DNA of 64,000 nt. Source: Methylobacterium sp. E-045 (GTDB lineage Bacteria > Pseudomonadota > Alphaproteobacteria > Rhizobiales > Beijerinckiaceae). Shown piece after piece: positions 45,656 to 54,807 of this stretch (within the stretch, counting starts at the first letter, position 1; every line of letters begins with the position of its first letter). The notes under the pieces are model-generated. The model saw only the letters and a list, made by a program, of their open reading frames with translations. It ran no database searches and had not been told where the DNA came from. A program made the translations under genes and the position numbers. The stretch lies in NCBI RefSeq assembly GCF_022829685.1, contig NZ_JAKSYE010000026.1, forward strand, positions 62,001 to 126,000. The letters are read 5' to 3'.

Positions 45656-45937
45656 GGGCGTGTCCTGAGGGATCAGGGGCCGGGCAGGGCACCGGCCGCG
45701 TTTCTCGAATGGGCGGAGGCGCGAGGGGAAGAAACGTCCACGCCCCACGCCGGTCCACTCGATAACCGTTCCAATCTGCGCCTGTTCCCGGGAGGGTGGT
45801 TTCCGTGTCGATCTTCGAATGCATGCCGAGCAGCATCTGAACGTCGTCCGAGCCCACGACGCTCCGCGACTTGGTTTGCGCCCGCTCATCCCCTCGGCTA
45901 ACCCTGTCGCCATCCCCTCTTGTCAGAAGGACGCGCG

Positions 45938-47323
45938 ATGGCCGCCCTCGACCCGGTTCTCAACGACATCGACCGCGACCTCGACAATGCCCTGGAGCGG
46001 CTGTTCGCCTTCCTGCGAATCCCGTCGATTTCCACCGATCCGGCCTATGCCGGCCATTGCCGCGAGGCGGCGCAATGGCTCACCGGCACCCTGACGGCGC
46101 TCGGGTTCGAGACGGCCATCCACGAGACCTCGCTGCATCCGGTGGTGCTGGCGCATGCGCCCAAGCCCGGCAAGCCGCACGTGCTGTTCTACGGCCATTA
46201 CGACGTGCAACCGGTGGACCCGGAAAACCTGTGGGAGACGCTGCCCTTCGAGCCGCGCATCTCCCTGAATTCCAAGGGTGAGAAGCAGATCGTGGCGCGG
46301 GGGGCCTCGGACGACAAGGGTCAGGTCATGACCTTCGTCGAGGCCTGCCGCGCCTTCATCGCCATGGAGGGCGAACTGCCCTGCGGCGTCACTCTCCTCA
46401 TCGAGGGCGCCGAGGAGAACGGCTCGCAGGGGCTGCCCGAGTGGGTCGCGGCGAATCGCGAAAAACTCGCGGCCGACATCGTCCTCGTCTGCGACACCAG
46501 CATGTGGAACCCGACCACGCCGGCCATCACCACCTCCCTGCGAGGCCTTGCCTATTTCGAGGTGAAGGTAACCTGCGCCGACCGCGACCTGCATTCGGGC
46601 TTCTTCGGCGGTGCGGCGCGCAACCCGATCCACGTCCTGTCCAAGATCATCGCCGACCTGCACGATGCCGATGGAAAGGTGACTCTTCCGGGTTTCTACG
46701 ACGGCGTGCGCGAGACCCCCCCCGAGATCCTGGAGCAGTGGCGCGGCCTCGACTTCACGGCGGACAAGTTTCTGGGTCCCATCGGCCTGTCGGAGCCGGC
46801 CGGCGAGCGCGGGCGCATGCTCATCGAACTGATCCAGTCGCGTCCGGCCTGCGACGTCAACGGCATCATCGGCGGCTATACCGGCGAGGGCACCAAGACC
46901 GTCATCGCGGGGCAGGCCAGCGCCAAGATCTCGTTCCGCCTCGTGGACGACCAGGACCCCGAACAACTCGCGCGGACCTTCGAGGCCTTCGTGCGCGAGC
47001 GCATTCCGGCCGACTGTTCGGTGGAGGTGATCTGCTACAAGGGCAGCCGCGCCATCAGCCTGCCCTTCGACATGCCCGAACTGGACACCGCGAGGGGCGC
47101 GCTCGCCGAGGAATGGGGCGTTCCCGCCGTGACCATCGGCGCGGGCGGCTCGATCCCCATCGTCGGCGACTTCAAGCGCTTGCTCGACCGCAACACACTC
47201 CTCATCGGCTTCGGCCTCGACGACGACCGCATCCATTCGCCCAACGAGAAGTACGATCTCAGGAGCTTCCACAAGGGCACGCGCTCCTGGGCGCGCATCC
47301 TCGCGGCATTCGGGGAGCGCTGA
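45938..47323 (+). CDS. M20 family dipeptidase
   Basis: 461 residues, dizinc peptidase of the M20 dipeptidase group. Metal ligands and catalytic residues are visible: His and Asp in FYGHYDVQPVDP, Asp in ARGASDDKGQ, Glu-Glu in EGAEENGSQG, Asp in VLVCDTSMW and His in RIHSPNEKYD. It hydrolyses dipeptides or related amides in the cytoplasm. AGAAGG seven bases before the ATG at 45938 supports this start. Confidence 0.93.
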   Translation: MAALDPVLNDIDRDLDNALERLFAFLRIPSISTDPAYAGHCREAAQWLTGTLTALGFETAIHETSLHPVVLAHAPKPGKPHVLFYGHYDVQPVDPENLWETLPFEPRISLNSKGEKQIVARGASDDKGQVMTFVEACRAFIAMEGELPCGVTLLIEGAEENGSQGLPEWVAANREKLAADIVLVCDTSMWNPTTPAITTSLRGLAYFEVKVTCADRDLHSGFFGGAARNPIHVLSKIIADLHDADGKVTLPGFYDGVRETPPEILEQWRGLDFTADKFLGPIGLSEPAGERGRMLIELIQSRPACDVNGIIGGYTGEGTKTVIAGQASAKISFRLVDDQDPEQLARTFEAFVRERIPADCSVEVICYKGSRAISLPFDMPELDTARGALAEEWGVPAVTIGAGGSIPIVGDFKRLLDRNTLLIGFGLDDDRIHSPNEKYDLRSFHKGTRSWARILAAFGER

Positions 47324-47332
47324 GCGGGGTGC

Positions 47333-47357
47333 GCGGAAGCGATTGCCGGTCTTCCGC
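47333..47357. terminator. Hairpin between convergent M20 and ParA genes
   Basis: GCGGAAG and CTTCCGC arms (7 bp) with an 11-base loop. It lies 10 bases after the peptidase stop and 27 bases beyond the ParA gene. Terminator role is tentative. Confidence 0.4.
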
Positions 47358-47383
47358 CCTGAAACCACCGGCTGCGAACCTGC

Positions 47384-48067
47384 TCAGGACGCTTCCGCAC
47401 CCGACAGGCTCATCTTCGTGTCGAGCCAGTTCCACAGGGCGCGGATCTCCTCGGCGGCCCGGCCCTGGGGTGCGTATTCGGTGACGCCGAGGCCGGAGGC
47501 TACGGCGTCCTGATGATCCACCCGGTGCACGATGTTGGGTTCGGCCAGCACGCCCAGCGAGCGCAACTGTGCCGCATAGGCATCGGTGCGCGGGGAGGGC
47601 GGGGGCGGGCATTGATTGAGGACGAGGGCGAGCTGGCTCCGCATCCCGAGGCCGACGAGGGTCTGAAGGGTCGGCCTCGCGGCCACGAGGTCGAGCCGCG
47701 ACGGCCGCACCGGCACGACGACGAGGTCGGCCGTTCGCAAGGCCGGGGCCAGACCCGTGGCGGTGCCGGCGGTGTCGATGACGACGAGGGTGGTTCCGTT
47801 CTCTCGGCAGTCTTCCAGGATCTCGGGCATCTGCCCAATCTCCCAGGCCTGGACCCGATCGACGCTCACTCCGCCCTTCCGGCGAAGAGCGCCCCAGCCG
47901 GCCAAAGACCCCTGCGGATCCAGGTCGAAGGCGATCACGCGTTCGCCATCCTCCGCCGCCGCCACGGACAGGGAGGCGGCGAGGCTCGTCTTGCCGGTGC
48001 CTCCCTTCTGCACGGCCATGGCGACGACGCGGATGCGCCGGCCGCCGGCCGGCTCCTCCGTCATCAC
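47384..48067 (-). CDS. ParA/MinD family ATPase
   Basis: 227 residues with the deviant Walker A motif QKGGTGKTSLA, the switch DLDPQGSLAGW and VVIDTAGTATG as Walker B. It belongs to the single-gene ParA-like ATPases that position cellular cargo. No ParB gene or parS-like site is adjacent, so chromosome segregation is not indicated. It could be an orphan positioning ATPase. Confidence 0.9.
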   Translation of the reverse strand: MMTEEPAGGRRIRVVAMAVQKGGTGKTSLAASLSVAAAEDGERVIAFDLDPQGSLAGWGALRRKGGVSVDRVQAWEIGQMPEILEDCRENGTTLVVIDTAGTATGLAPALRTADLVVVPVRPSRLDLVAARPTLQTLVGLGMRSQLALVLNQCPPPPSPRTDAYAAQLRSLGVLAEPNIVHRVDHQDAVASGLGVTEYAPQGRAAEEIRALWNWLDTKMSLSGAEAS

Positions 48068-48290
48068 GCCGGCCCGCCGACGCGCGGCCGATGGGTCTCG
48101 TCAGGCGCCATACGACCTGTCTCCGTCACCTCGAAAGCCCGCCATCGGCTCCGCCCAAGGCGGGCATGAAGGCAACACGCCCGCCGACTTCAGGGGACGC
48201 CCTATGGCAGGGATCGTCTCTGAATCGGACGGAGCGCGACCCCTCCGATCACCCCGTCCGGGCATTGCCGACGGGGCGATGAGCCCCGGC

Positions 48291-48698
48291 TCAGAACCGT
48301 CCGCGGCGCTGCGCGTCGAGGCTCCACGGACCCGCGCCCGCGGCGGCGAGGTAGAGGAAGAGGAAGCAGAACAGGATGGCCGCATCCCCGCTGTTGAGGG
48401 CAGGGAATGGGCTCTTCGGCGCATGGGCGATGAAATAGGCGAAGGCCATTTGGCCGGAGAGGATTAACGCCACCGGCCGGGTGAACAGGCCGAGGATGAT
48501 CAGCGCGCCTCCGACGATCTCGAGGATGGCCGCGAACCAGAAGAGCGTGAACAGCGCCGGTGCCGCCCCGCCGCCCATGCGCATGGGGAACCCGAACAGC
48601 TTCTGCGTGCCATGCTCCAGAAACAGCACGCCGGCCACGATCCGCAGAATGCTGAGGAGGCGGGGAGCCCAGGTGGATGAGAGGGCGTTGAGATTCAT
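48291..48698 (-). CDS. DoxX family membrane protein
   Basis: 135 residues with four membrane helices, RIVAGVLFLEHGTQKLFGFP in the first and EIVGGALIILGLFTRPVA in the second. DoxX proteins are small inner-membrane proteins, some tied to quinone or thiosulfate oxidation or redox stress. It follows the cyanase gene on the same strand with a gap of 166 bp. Confidence 0.88.
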   Translation of the reverse strand: MNLNALSSTWAPRLLSILRIVAGVLFLEHGTQKLFGFPMRMGGGAAPALFTLFWFAAILEIVGGALIILGLFTRPVALILSGQMAFAYFIAHAPKSPFPALNSGDAAILFCFLFLYLAAAGAGPWSLDAQRRGRF

Positions 48699-48864
48699 GC
48701 TGAAACAATCTCCGAGGGGAGGGCCGTGCGTGCGGCCAAGCCTCCGCAATCAGCACGAAACCCCCTCCGTCGTCGACTCGCCGCGCGTGAGAAAAGTCAC
48801 CGCGGCGTGCTTGCAGCCGCGGTGACGCTACAGCCTGGAATGTTTCTGATCTACGGCCCCGATT

Positions 48865-49353
48865 CTACGACTCCTTGAAGCCGTAATCCGGCACGCCTTC
48901 TTCGTTGTCATAATATTTATACGGCAAAAACTTTCCGGACAGGTTCATCTTCACCCGGTCGCCCTTGTTGTTGGGCTCTCGTTCCATGGTCATGTTGAAA
49001 TCGATCGCCGACATGATGCCGTCTCCGAAATCCTCCTGGATCAGTTCTTTCCAGGTGGTGCCGTAGACCATCACCAACTCGTAGAACCGGTAGATCAGAG
49101 GGTCGGTGGGCGGCATCTGCGGGATCGAGCCGCGATAGGGCGCCTCGTTCAACATCCGCTCTTCGGATTCGGTCAGGCCGAACAGCTCCGCCGCCTTCCT
49201 GGCCTGGGCTTTCGGCAGCTTCATCTGCCCCATGCAGGCGGCGGTGATGAGGATCGGCGAGAGGCCGCCGATCTCGGCCTGGATGTGCTTCCAGGTCCAG
49301 CCCTTCTCGCGCTTGATGTCGAGGAGCTTTTCCGTGAGGTCTTCGCGCTTCAT
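48865..49353 (-). CDS. cynS: Cyanate hydratase (cyanase)
   Basis: 162 residues. An N-terminal helical domain is followed by the characteristic cyanase C-terminal domain. The catalytic triad Arg89, Glu92 (YRFYELVMVYG) and Ser115 (GDGIMSAIDF) has the same spacing as Arg96, Glu99 and Ser122 of the E. coli enzyme. It converts cyanate and bicarbonate to ammonia and CO2. It is the last gene of an operon with an ABC transporter, which indicates use of external cyanate as nitrogen source. Confidence 0.96.
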   Translation of the reverse strand: MKREDLTEKLLDIKREKGWTWKHIQAEIGGLSPILITAACMGQMKLPKAQARKAAELFGLTESEERMLNEAPYRGSIPQMPPTDPLIYRFYELVMVYGTTWKELIQEDFGDGIMSAIDFNMTMEREPNNKGDRVKMNLSGKFLPYKYYDNEEGVPDYGFKES

Positions 49354-49414
49354 GTGAGGTCTCCGGTGGAGGAACGTAGGTGAGGGGTGGCGCGCGGATC
49401 TGAGTGGCGCGGAT

Positions 49415-50377
49415 TTACGAGGCGACGGGGACGGGGAGCGGCTCCGGCCCGTCCGAACCCGGCCGCACCATGGGCGGGTGGCGCTGGTCGTAGCCGGCGG
49501 GCATGGCGTCACGCAGGGTCTTCGAGCGGCTGACGAGGAAGTCCATCAGGTGGTTGCGCAGGGCGTAGTAGCCCGGCGCGTGATGGAGGTTCGCGCGCTC
49601 GCGCCGTTTCGGCAGCGGGTTCTCGACGATCTCCGCCACCTTGGCCTCGGGGCCGTTGGTCATCAGCACGATGCGGTCGGCGAGGTAGATCGACTCGTCG
49701 ACGTCGTGGGTGATCATGAAGACGGTCTGGCCGGTCTCGATGCAGATGCGGCGCACCTCGTCCTGCAGCGTGCCGCGGGTGAGCGCGTCGAGGGCCGAGA
49801 ACGGCTCGTCCATGAGCAGGATCTTGGGCTCGATGGCCAGCGCCCTCGCGATGCCGACGCGCTGCTTCATGCCGCCGGAAAGTTCGGACGGGCGCTTATG
49901 CTCGGAGCCGGCGAGGCCCACCGTTGCGATGGCCTTGCGGGCCCGCTCCTCCACCTCGGCGCGGGACGCCTTGCGCCAGCGCGAGGAGACCGCATAGGCG
50001 ACGTTGCCGAGCACCGTGCGCCAGGGCAGCAGGGCGTGGCCCTGGAAGATCACCGCCCGGTCGAGGCTCGTCCCCTCGATCGCCTGCCCGTCGACGATGA
50101 CGACCCCCTCGCTCGGCGCCTCCAGCCCGGCCAGGATGTTGAGCACCGTGGTCTTGCCGCAGCCGGAATGCCCGATCATGCAGACGAACTCGCCCCGCCG
50201 CATGGGCAGCCACAGGTTCTCGAACACGGTGTTCGGCTTGCCGCCGGGGGCGGGATAACGCCGGGCGATCCCCTCGATGGAGATGAACTTTTCGGAGGAG
50301 GACATGCGGCTGGTCCCGGCGGCGGGGTCGGGAGCGGCACTCGCGGAGTGCCGCGCGAAGGGGAGGAGCGTGCTCAT
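49415..50377 (-). CDS. Cyanate/nitrate-type ABC transporter ATP-binding protein
   Basis: 320 residues, NrtD/TauB-like. Walker A GHSGCGKTT, Q-loop FQGHALLPWR, signature LSGGMKQR, Walker B ILLMDEPFSALD and switch His in ITHDVDES are all intact. It energises the transporter encoded by the two upstream genes. Its position directly before cynS argues for cyanate as the substrate, although the family also takes nitrate, bicarbonate and sulfonates. Confidence 0.93.
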   Translation of the reverse strand: MSTLLPFARHSASAAPDPAAGTSRMSSSEKFISIEGIARRYPAPGGKPNTVFENLWLPMRRGEFVCMIGHSGCGKTTVLNILAGLEAPSEGVVIVDGQAIEGTSLDRAVIFQGHALLPWRTVLGNVAYAVSSRWRKASRAEVEERARKAIATVGLAGSEHKRPSELSGGMKQRVGIARALAIEPKILLMDEPFSALDALTRGTLQDEVRRICIETGQTVFMITHDVDESIYLADRIVLMTNGPEAKVAEIVENPLPKRRERANLHHAPGYYALRNHLMDFLVSRSKTLRDAMPAGYDQRHPPMVRPGSDGPEPLPVPVAS

Positions 50378-50386
50378 GGCGCGGCC

Positions 50387-51226
50387 TCACTCGGGGAAGG
50401 TGACGAGACGCTGCGCGCGCGCCAGCAGCTGGTCGAGGATCATGCCCACGAGGCCGATGACCAGGATCGAGACGATCACATTGGTGATCGAGAGATTGTT
50501 CCATTCGTTCCAGACGAAGTAGCCGATGCCGGTTCCGCCCACGAGCATTTCGGCCGCCACGATGACGAGCCAGGCGATGCCGATGGAGATGCGCATGCCC
50601 GTGAGGATGGTGGGCGCGGCCGCCGGCAGGATCACCGTGAAAGCGCGGCGGACCGGCCCGACCTCCAGGGTGCGGGCGACGTTCAGCCATTCCCTGCGCG
50701 TTCCGGCGACACCGAAGGCGGTGTTGATCAGCATCGGCCAGAGCGAGCAGATGAAGATCACGAAGATCGCGGACAGGCTCGAATCTTTGATCGTGTAGAG
50801 GGCGAGCGGCATCCAGGCGAGGGGCGAGACCGGCTTCAGCAACTGGATGAACGGGTCGAGGGCCCGGCCCATCAGCGGCGACATGCCGATGAGGAAACCG
50901 ATGGGAATGGCTACCAGAACCGCGAGGCCGTAGCCCAGTGCCACCCGGCCGATGGAATAGGCGAGCTGGATGCCGAGCCCCTTGTCGTTGGGCCCGCGAT
51001 CGTAGAACGGGTCCTTGAGGTGCTTCCAGGCCGTGGCCGCGACGTCGAGGGGCCCCGGCATCGCCGACTTGCCCGTGGTCGCGCTCGCGCCCATGAGGGC
51101 TGCGTATTCCGGATCCATGGCCTCGGTCTTGGCGACCCCGCCCACCGCGATCTGCCAGAGCAGCAGGAAGGCGGCGAGGACGGCCAGGGACACGATTCCG
51201 GCCCGGAGCGGGAGGGAGGCCTTCAT
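50387..51226 (-). CDS. Cyanate/nitrate-type ABC transporter permease
   Basis: 279 residues, six membrane helices, with the EAA-type loop near EWLNVARTLEVGPVRRAFTVILPAAAPTILTG. The family is NrtB/TauC. It follows the binding-protein gene by three bases and precedes the ATPase gene by nine, so the operon is tight. Confidence 0.93.
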   Translation of the reverse strand: MKASLPLRAGIVSLAVLAAFLLLWQIAVGGVAKTEAMDPEYAALMGASATTGKSAMPGPLDVAATAWKHLKDPFYDRGPNDKGLGIQLAYSIGRVALGYGLAVLVAIPIGFLIGMSPLMGRALDPFIQLLKPVSPLAWMPLALYTIKDSSLSAIFVIFICSLWPMLINTAFGVAGTRREWLNVARTLEVGPVRRAFTVILPAAAPTILTGMRISIGIAWLVIVAAEMLVGGTGIGYFVWNEWNNLSITNVIVSILVIGLVGMILDQLLARAQRLVTFPE

Positions 51227-51229
51227 GGC

Positions 51230-52591
51230 TCAGCCCGCCCGTTTGATGGCGAAGGAGCTCAGGTACTCCTCGGGTTTCGCCGGATCGAAGACCTTGCCCA
51301 TCACCGAGAAGGATTTCGACGTGGTCGTGGGCGGGGTGAGGCCCGCCTCCTTCATCAGCCGGGCGGCGTCGGTGGCGAGATAGACCTTCTCGGCCACCGC
51401 CTTGTAATCGACATCGCCCTTGATCTGACCCCAGCGCTTCATCTGCGTCATGATCCAGACGGCAAAGGACGACCACGGGAAGGCGTCGAAATCGACGCGG
51501 TCCGGCACCTTGCGGACAGCGCCGAGGCCGTCGGCGAAGGTTCCGGTGAGCACCTGCTCCACCACCGTCACCGGCTGGTTGAGGTAGTTGGCCGGAGCGA
51601 TCTGCGCGGCGATCTCCTTGCGGTTCTCGACCTTCGAGGCGTGGGCCGTCGCCTCGATCACGGCGCGGAGCAGGGCGGCGTAGGTGTTCGGGGTCTGGGT
51701 GACGAAATCCTGCGAGGCTGCGAAGGCGCAGCACGGGTGCCGGTCCCAGATCTCCTTCGACAGGATGTGGATGAAGCCGACGCCGTCATAGACCGCGCGC
51801 TGGTTCACCGGGTCGGGAGCGAGGAACCCGTCGATGTTGTCGGCCCGCAGGTTGGCGACCATGTCCGGCGGCGGAACGGCGCGGATCTGCACGTCGGTAT
51901 CGGGGTCGATCCCGGCTTCCGCGAGGTAGTAGCGCAGCAGGTAATTGTGCATCGAATAGTCGAAGGGCACCGCGAGCTTGAAGCCCTTCCAGCTCTTCGG
52001 GTCGCGCCTGTCCTTGTGCTTCATCGCCAGGGTGATCGCCTGGCCGTTGACGTTCTCCACCGCCGGCATCGTGTAGGGGACGGGGTTCGATCCGACGCCG
52101 AGGGAGATGGCGATCGGCATCGGCGCCAGCATGTGGGCGGCGTCGTATTCCTTGTTCAGGGTCTTGTCGCGGATCACCGCCCAGCCGGCGGTCTTCACCA
52201 CCTCCACGTTCAGCCCCTGCTTCTCGTAGAAGCCCATGGGCTTGGCCATGATGATCGGCGTGGCGCAGGTGATCGGGATGAAGCCGACCTTCAGATCGGT
52301 CTTCTCCGGCTTTGCGCCCTGCGCGAAGGCCTCGGCCACGAATTTCGTGGGCAAGAACTGGCTCACGGCGGCGAGCGCCGTCGCCCCTCCGACGCTCCTG
52401 AGAAAGGCGCGCCGCTGCGCATCCTCGGGAAACAGGGCCCGCATGACGGCGCCTTCGACGGCCCGTGTGATCGCGGCGTCACCGGACGGAGCTTCGGCAT
52501 CGTGCGCCGCTTGATCGTGATGGTTCCCGCAGGAGCAGCCCCCGCGCTTCAAGGTCAGCCGGGCGTTGAACGGATCGTCGAAGAGCGCCAT
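51230..52591 (-). CDS. Cyanate/nitrate-type ABC transporter substrate-binding protein (NrtA/CmpA family)
   Basis: 453 residues. The binding protein proper starts near residue 95 (KVGFIPITCATPIIMAKPMGFYEKQGL). A twin-arginine signal (QRRAFLRSVGGATALAAVSQFL) lies unusually far in, at residues 59-80. The preceding segment has a Cys/His-rich motif (CSCGNHHDQAAH, residues 19-30). It is the first gene of the operon. A sigma-54 promoter ends about 35 bases upstream of the ATG at 52591. Confidence 0.92.
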   Translation of the reverse strand: MALFDDPFNARLTLKRGGCSCGNHHDQAAHDAEAPSGDAAITRAVEGAVMRALFPEDAQRRAFLRSVGGATALAAVSQFLPTKFVAEAFAQGAKPEKTDLKVGFIPITCATPIIMAKPMGFYEKQGLNVEVVKTAGWAVIRDKTLNKEYDAAHMLAPMPIAISLGVGSNPVPYTMPAVENVNGQAITLAMKHKDRRDPKSWKGFKLAVPFDYSMHNYLLRYYLAEAGIDPDTDVQIRAVPPPDMVANLRADNIDGFLAPDPVNQRAVYDGVGFIHILSKEIWDRHPCCAFAASQDFVTQTPNTYAALLRAVIEATAHASKVENRKEIAAQIAPANYLNQPVTVVEQVLTGTFADGLGAVRKVPDRVDFDAFPWSSFAVWIMTQMKRWGQIKGDVDYKAVAEKVYLATDAARLMKEAGLTPPTTTSKSFSVMGKVFDPAKPEEYLSSFAIKRAG

Positions 52592-52625
52592 GTCGCGAAC
52601 CTTTGTGCAGGGACGCTCGCTTCTT

Positions 52626-52642
52626 GGCAAACGCTGTGCCAG
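52626..52642 (-). promoter_or_regulatory. Sigma-54 (-24/-12) promoter of the cyanate operon
   Basis: On the minus strand the bases read CTGGCACAGCGTTTGCC. GG and GC are separated by exactly ten bases, matching the consensus TGGCAC-N5-TTGC. Transcription would begin near 52615, about 25 bases before the binding-protein start codon. The neighbouring divergent gene encodes a sigma-54 activator. Confidence 0.85.
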
Positions 52643-52697
52643 TGGCGATTCAACGAAAAAACTCATATATATCAATATGCTGATCGAGATTTTATAA

Positions 52698-52750
52698 TTA
52701 CGAAATTTCGTCGATTACGATATCCCGTAATTCGTGTTACGAGATATCGT
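52698..52750. promoter_or_regulatory. Three-copy operator / enhancer array
   Basis: TTACGA occurs three times (52698, 52715, 52737), each within an inverted repeat: ACGA-N4-TCGT at 52700-52711 (a perfect palindrome), TTACG-N6-CGTAA at 52715-52730 and ACGA-N4-TCGT at 52739-52750. The array lies about 85-135 bp upstream of the predicted transcription start of the cyanate operon, the normal place for a sigma-54 activator. It also overlaps the start of the activator gene, suggesting autoregulation. Confidence 0.65.
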
Positions 52751-54668
52751 GATAACGAGTTCAGTCGCATTACCTGCGTCGCCCTATGGCCCCGCCTTCG
52801 ACAGGGCGGCAGAGGCGATGCTGGTGCTCGATCCGGTGGCCGACGAGGTCCGGGACGCCAACCCGGCCGCCGCGCGGCTACTCGGCTACGATCCCGCCGT
52901 CCTGCGGGGCATGCGCGTCACCAGCCTTCATCCGGACCAGGTGCCGACGCTCATTGTCTTCACCCAGGCCGTTCAGGCGCGGGGACGCGACTGGACCCAC
53001 GCCCTCTCGCCGAGGCACGCGGAGGGGCACGGCCTCCACGTCGAATACAGCGGGACGATCCTGCCGGGCGAGCCGGCGCTTCTCCTCGTCAGCCTGTTCG
53101 ACCTCGACGAGCGCCGGCGCCGCCTCGTGGATACGGAGGCCGATGCGCATATGCGCGCCGGCTTGTCCGAGTGGCAGCGGATGGAGCGGATCTTTCGCGA
53201 TATCGAGCGCGAGAACCAGCTCATCCTGCGCGCGGCCGGCGAGGGCATCTACGGGGTCAATGCCGAGGGCATCACCACCTTCATCAACCCGGCGGCCGAG
53301 CGGATGCTGGGCTGGGACGCGGCCGATCTCGTCGGGCGCGACATGCATGCCACGGTCCATCACAGCCACCCGGATGGCCTCCATTACCCGCATCAGGATT
53401 GCCCGATCTACGCGGCCTTCCGCGACGGGGCCGTGCATCAGGTGGACACGGAAGTGTTCTGGCGCCGGGACGGCACGCCGATCTTCGTGGAATACACCTC
53501 GACGCCGATCCGCGACCGGGGCCGGCTCCTTGGCGCGGTCATCGTGTTCCGCGACATCAGCCAGCGGCGGGAGGCCGACGAGCGCCTCCGTCAAGCCCTG
53601 GCGGAGGTCGATTCCCTGCGCCAGCGTCTCGAGCTCGAAAACGCCTATCTCCGCGAGGAAATCCGCGAGGGCGGGCATCACCAGGGCATCATCGGCCGCT
53701 CGCCGGCCATCGAGGCGACCCTCCGGCAGATCGACCTCGTCGCCGGCACCGACGCCACCGTCCTCGTCACCGGCGAATCCGGCACCGGCAAGGAACTCAT
53801 CGCCCGGGCCATCCACGAGGCGAGCCGGCGCCGGGACCGGCCGCTGATCCGGGTGAACTGCGCCGCAGTCCCGCGCGAGCTGTTCGAGAGCGAGTTCTTC
53901 GGCCACGCCAGGGGCGCCTTCACCGGGGCCCTGCGCGACCGGGTCGGGCGGTTCGAACTCGCCGATGGCGGCACCCTGTTCCTGGACGAGGTCGGGGAAA
54001 TCCCCATCGACCTGCAGGGCAAGCTCCTGCGCGTGCTGCAGGAGCGGCAATTCGAGCGGATCGGCGAGGAACGGACCCGCCTCGTCGACGTCCGCCTCGT
54101 GGCCGCCACCAACCGCGACCTCAAGGCCGAGGTGAAACGGGGGCGCTTTCGCGAGGATCTCTATTTCCGCCTCAACGTCTTTCCCATCGCGGCCGTGCCC
54201 CTGCGCGAGCGGCCGGAGGATATCCCCCTCATCGCCCAGCACTTCCTTAAAAGTGTAGCCCGGCGCCTCACCGTGCCCGACCTGCGTCTGACGGAAGGGG
54301 ATGTCCGCCGCCTCGTGCGCTACGACTGGCCCGGCAATGTCCGCGAACTGGAGAACATCGTCGAGCGGGCGGCGATCCTGGCCGTGCGTGGAAGGCTCCG
54401 GTTCGACCTGCCCGAGGCCGAGGGCCCCGGTCCCGTCGAGGGCATGCGCCCGCAGGGCGAGGTCTCGACCGGTGCTACCCCCGCCACCGAGGCCGAGCGA
54501 AGGGCGCGCGACCGGGCCGACATCTCGGCCGCCCTCGCCTTGAGCAAGGGCCGCGTCTCCGGGGTCGGAGGGGCGGCCGAACTGCTGGGCGTCAAGCCGA
54601 CGACGCTCGCCTCCCGCATCAGAGTGCATGGCCTGACGGGGGTCGGCCGGTCGGGCGGCAAGGCCTGA
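52734..54668 (+). CDS. Sigma-54-dependent transcriptional activator with PAS domains
   Basis: 644 residues. Two PAS-like domains (about 20-125 and 165-285), a short coiled coil (about 290-315), then an AAA+ domain from residue 318 with Walker A GESGTGKE, the sigma-54 contact loop GAFTGA, Walker B GGTLFLDEVGE and the sensor stretch YDWPGNVRELEN. A Fis-type helix-turn-helix is at the C-terminus (GAAELLGVKPTTLASRI). It activates sigma-54 RNA polymerase in response to a signal sensed by PAS. The only early start is a GTG at 52734. It is divergent from, and probably controls, the cyanate operon. Confidence 0.93.
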   Translation: MLRDIVITSSVALPASPYGPAFDRAAEAMLVLDPVADEVRDANPAAARLLGYDPAVLRGMRVTSLHPDQVPTLIVFTQAVQARGRDWTHALSPRHAEGHGLHVEYSGTILPGEPALLLVSLFDLDERRRRLVDTEADAHMRAGLSEWQRMERIFRDIERENQLILRAAGEGIYGVNAEGITTFINPAAERMLGWDAADLVGRDMHATVHHSHPDGLHYPHQDCPIYAAFRDGAVHQVDTEVFWRRDGTPIFVEYTSTPIRDRGRLLGAVIVFRDISQRREADERLRQALAEVDSLRQRLELENAYLREEIREGGHHQGIIGRSPAIEATLRQIDLVAGTDATVLVTGESGTGKELIARAIHEASRRRDRPLIRVNCAAVPRELFESEFFGHARGAFTGALRDRVGRFELADGGTLFLDEVGEIPIDLQGKLLRVLQERQFERIGEERTRLVDVRLVAATNRDLKAEVKRGRFREDLYFRLNVFPIAAVPLRERPEDIPLIAQHFLKSVARRLTVPDLRLTEGDVRRLVRYDWPGNVRELENIVERAAILAVRGRLRFDLPEAEGPGPVEGMRPQGEVSTGATPATEAERRARDRADISAALALSKGRVSGVGGAAELLGVKPTTLASRIRVHGLTGVGRSGGKA

Positions 54669-54807
54669 TCCCGGTTCTTCGAACTCGTTCCACGGGTCTT
54701 GGCCATGAGCCGGATTATTTATGCAGAATATTGAGTCGAATTTTCCCGATCGCGAAAGCTTTGCCTGAAGGATCGCCAGCATAGGAAGGCTCAAAGCAAC
54801 AAGGGCC

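Noticed and set aside
47384..48067. ParA-like ATPase as sign of a plasmid partition locus or replication origin
   Set aside because: No ParB gene, parS-like repeats, replication initiator or GC-skew evidence is visible; orphan ParA-like ATPases are common on chromosomes.
49478..54250. A very long plus-strand open frame of about 1590 codons across the cyanate operon
   Set aside because: It is the antisense of the ABC transporter genes and then an off-frame reading of the sigma-54 activator. The translation is arginine/glycine-rich with no domain, as expected for shadow frames in high-GC DNA.
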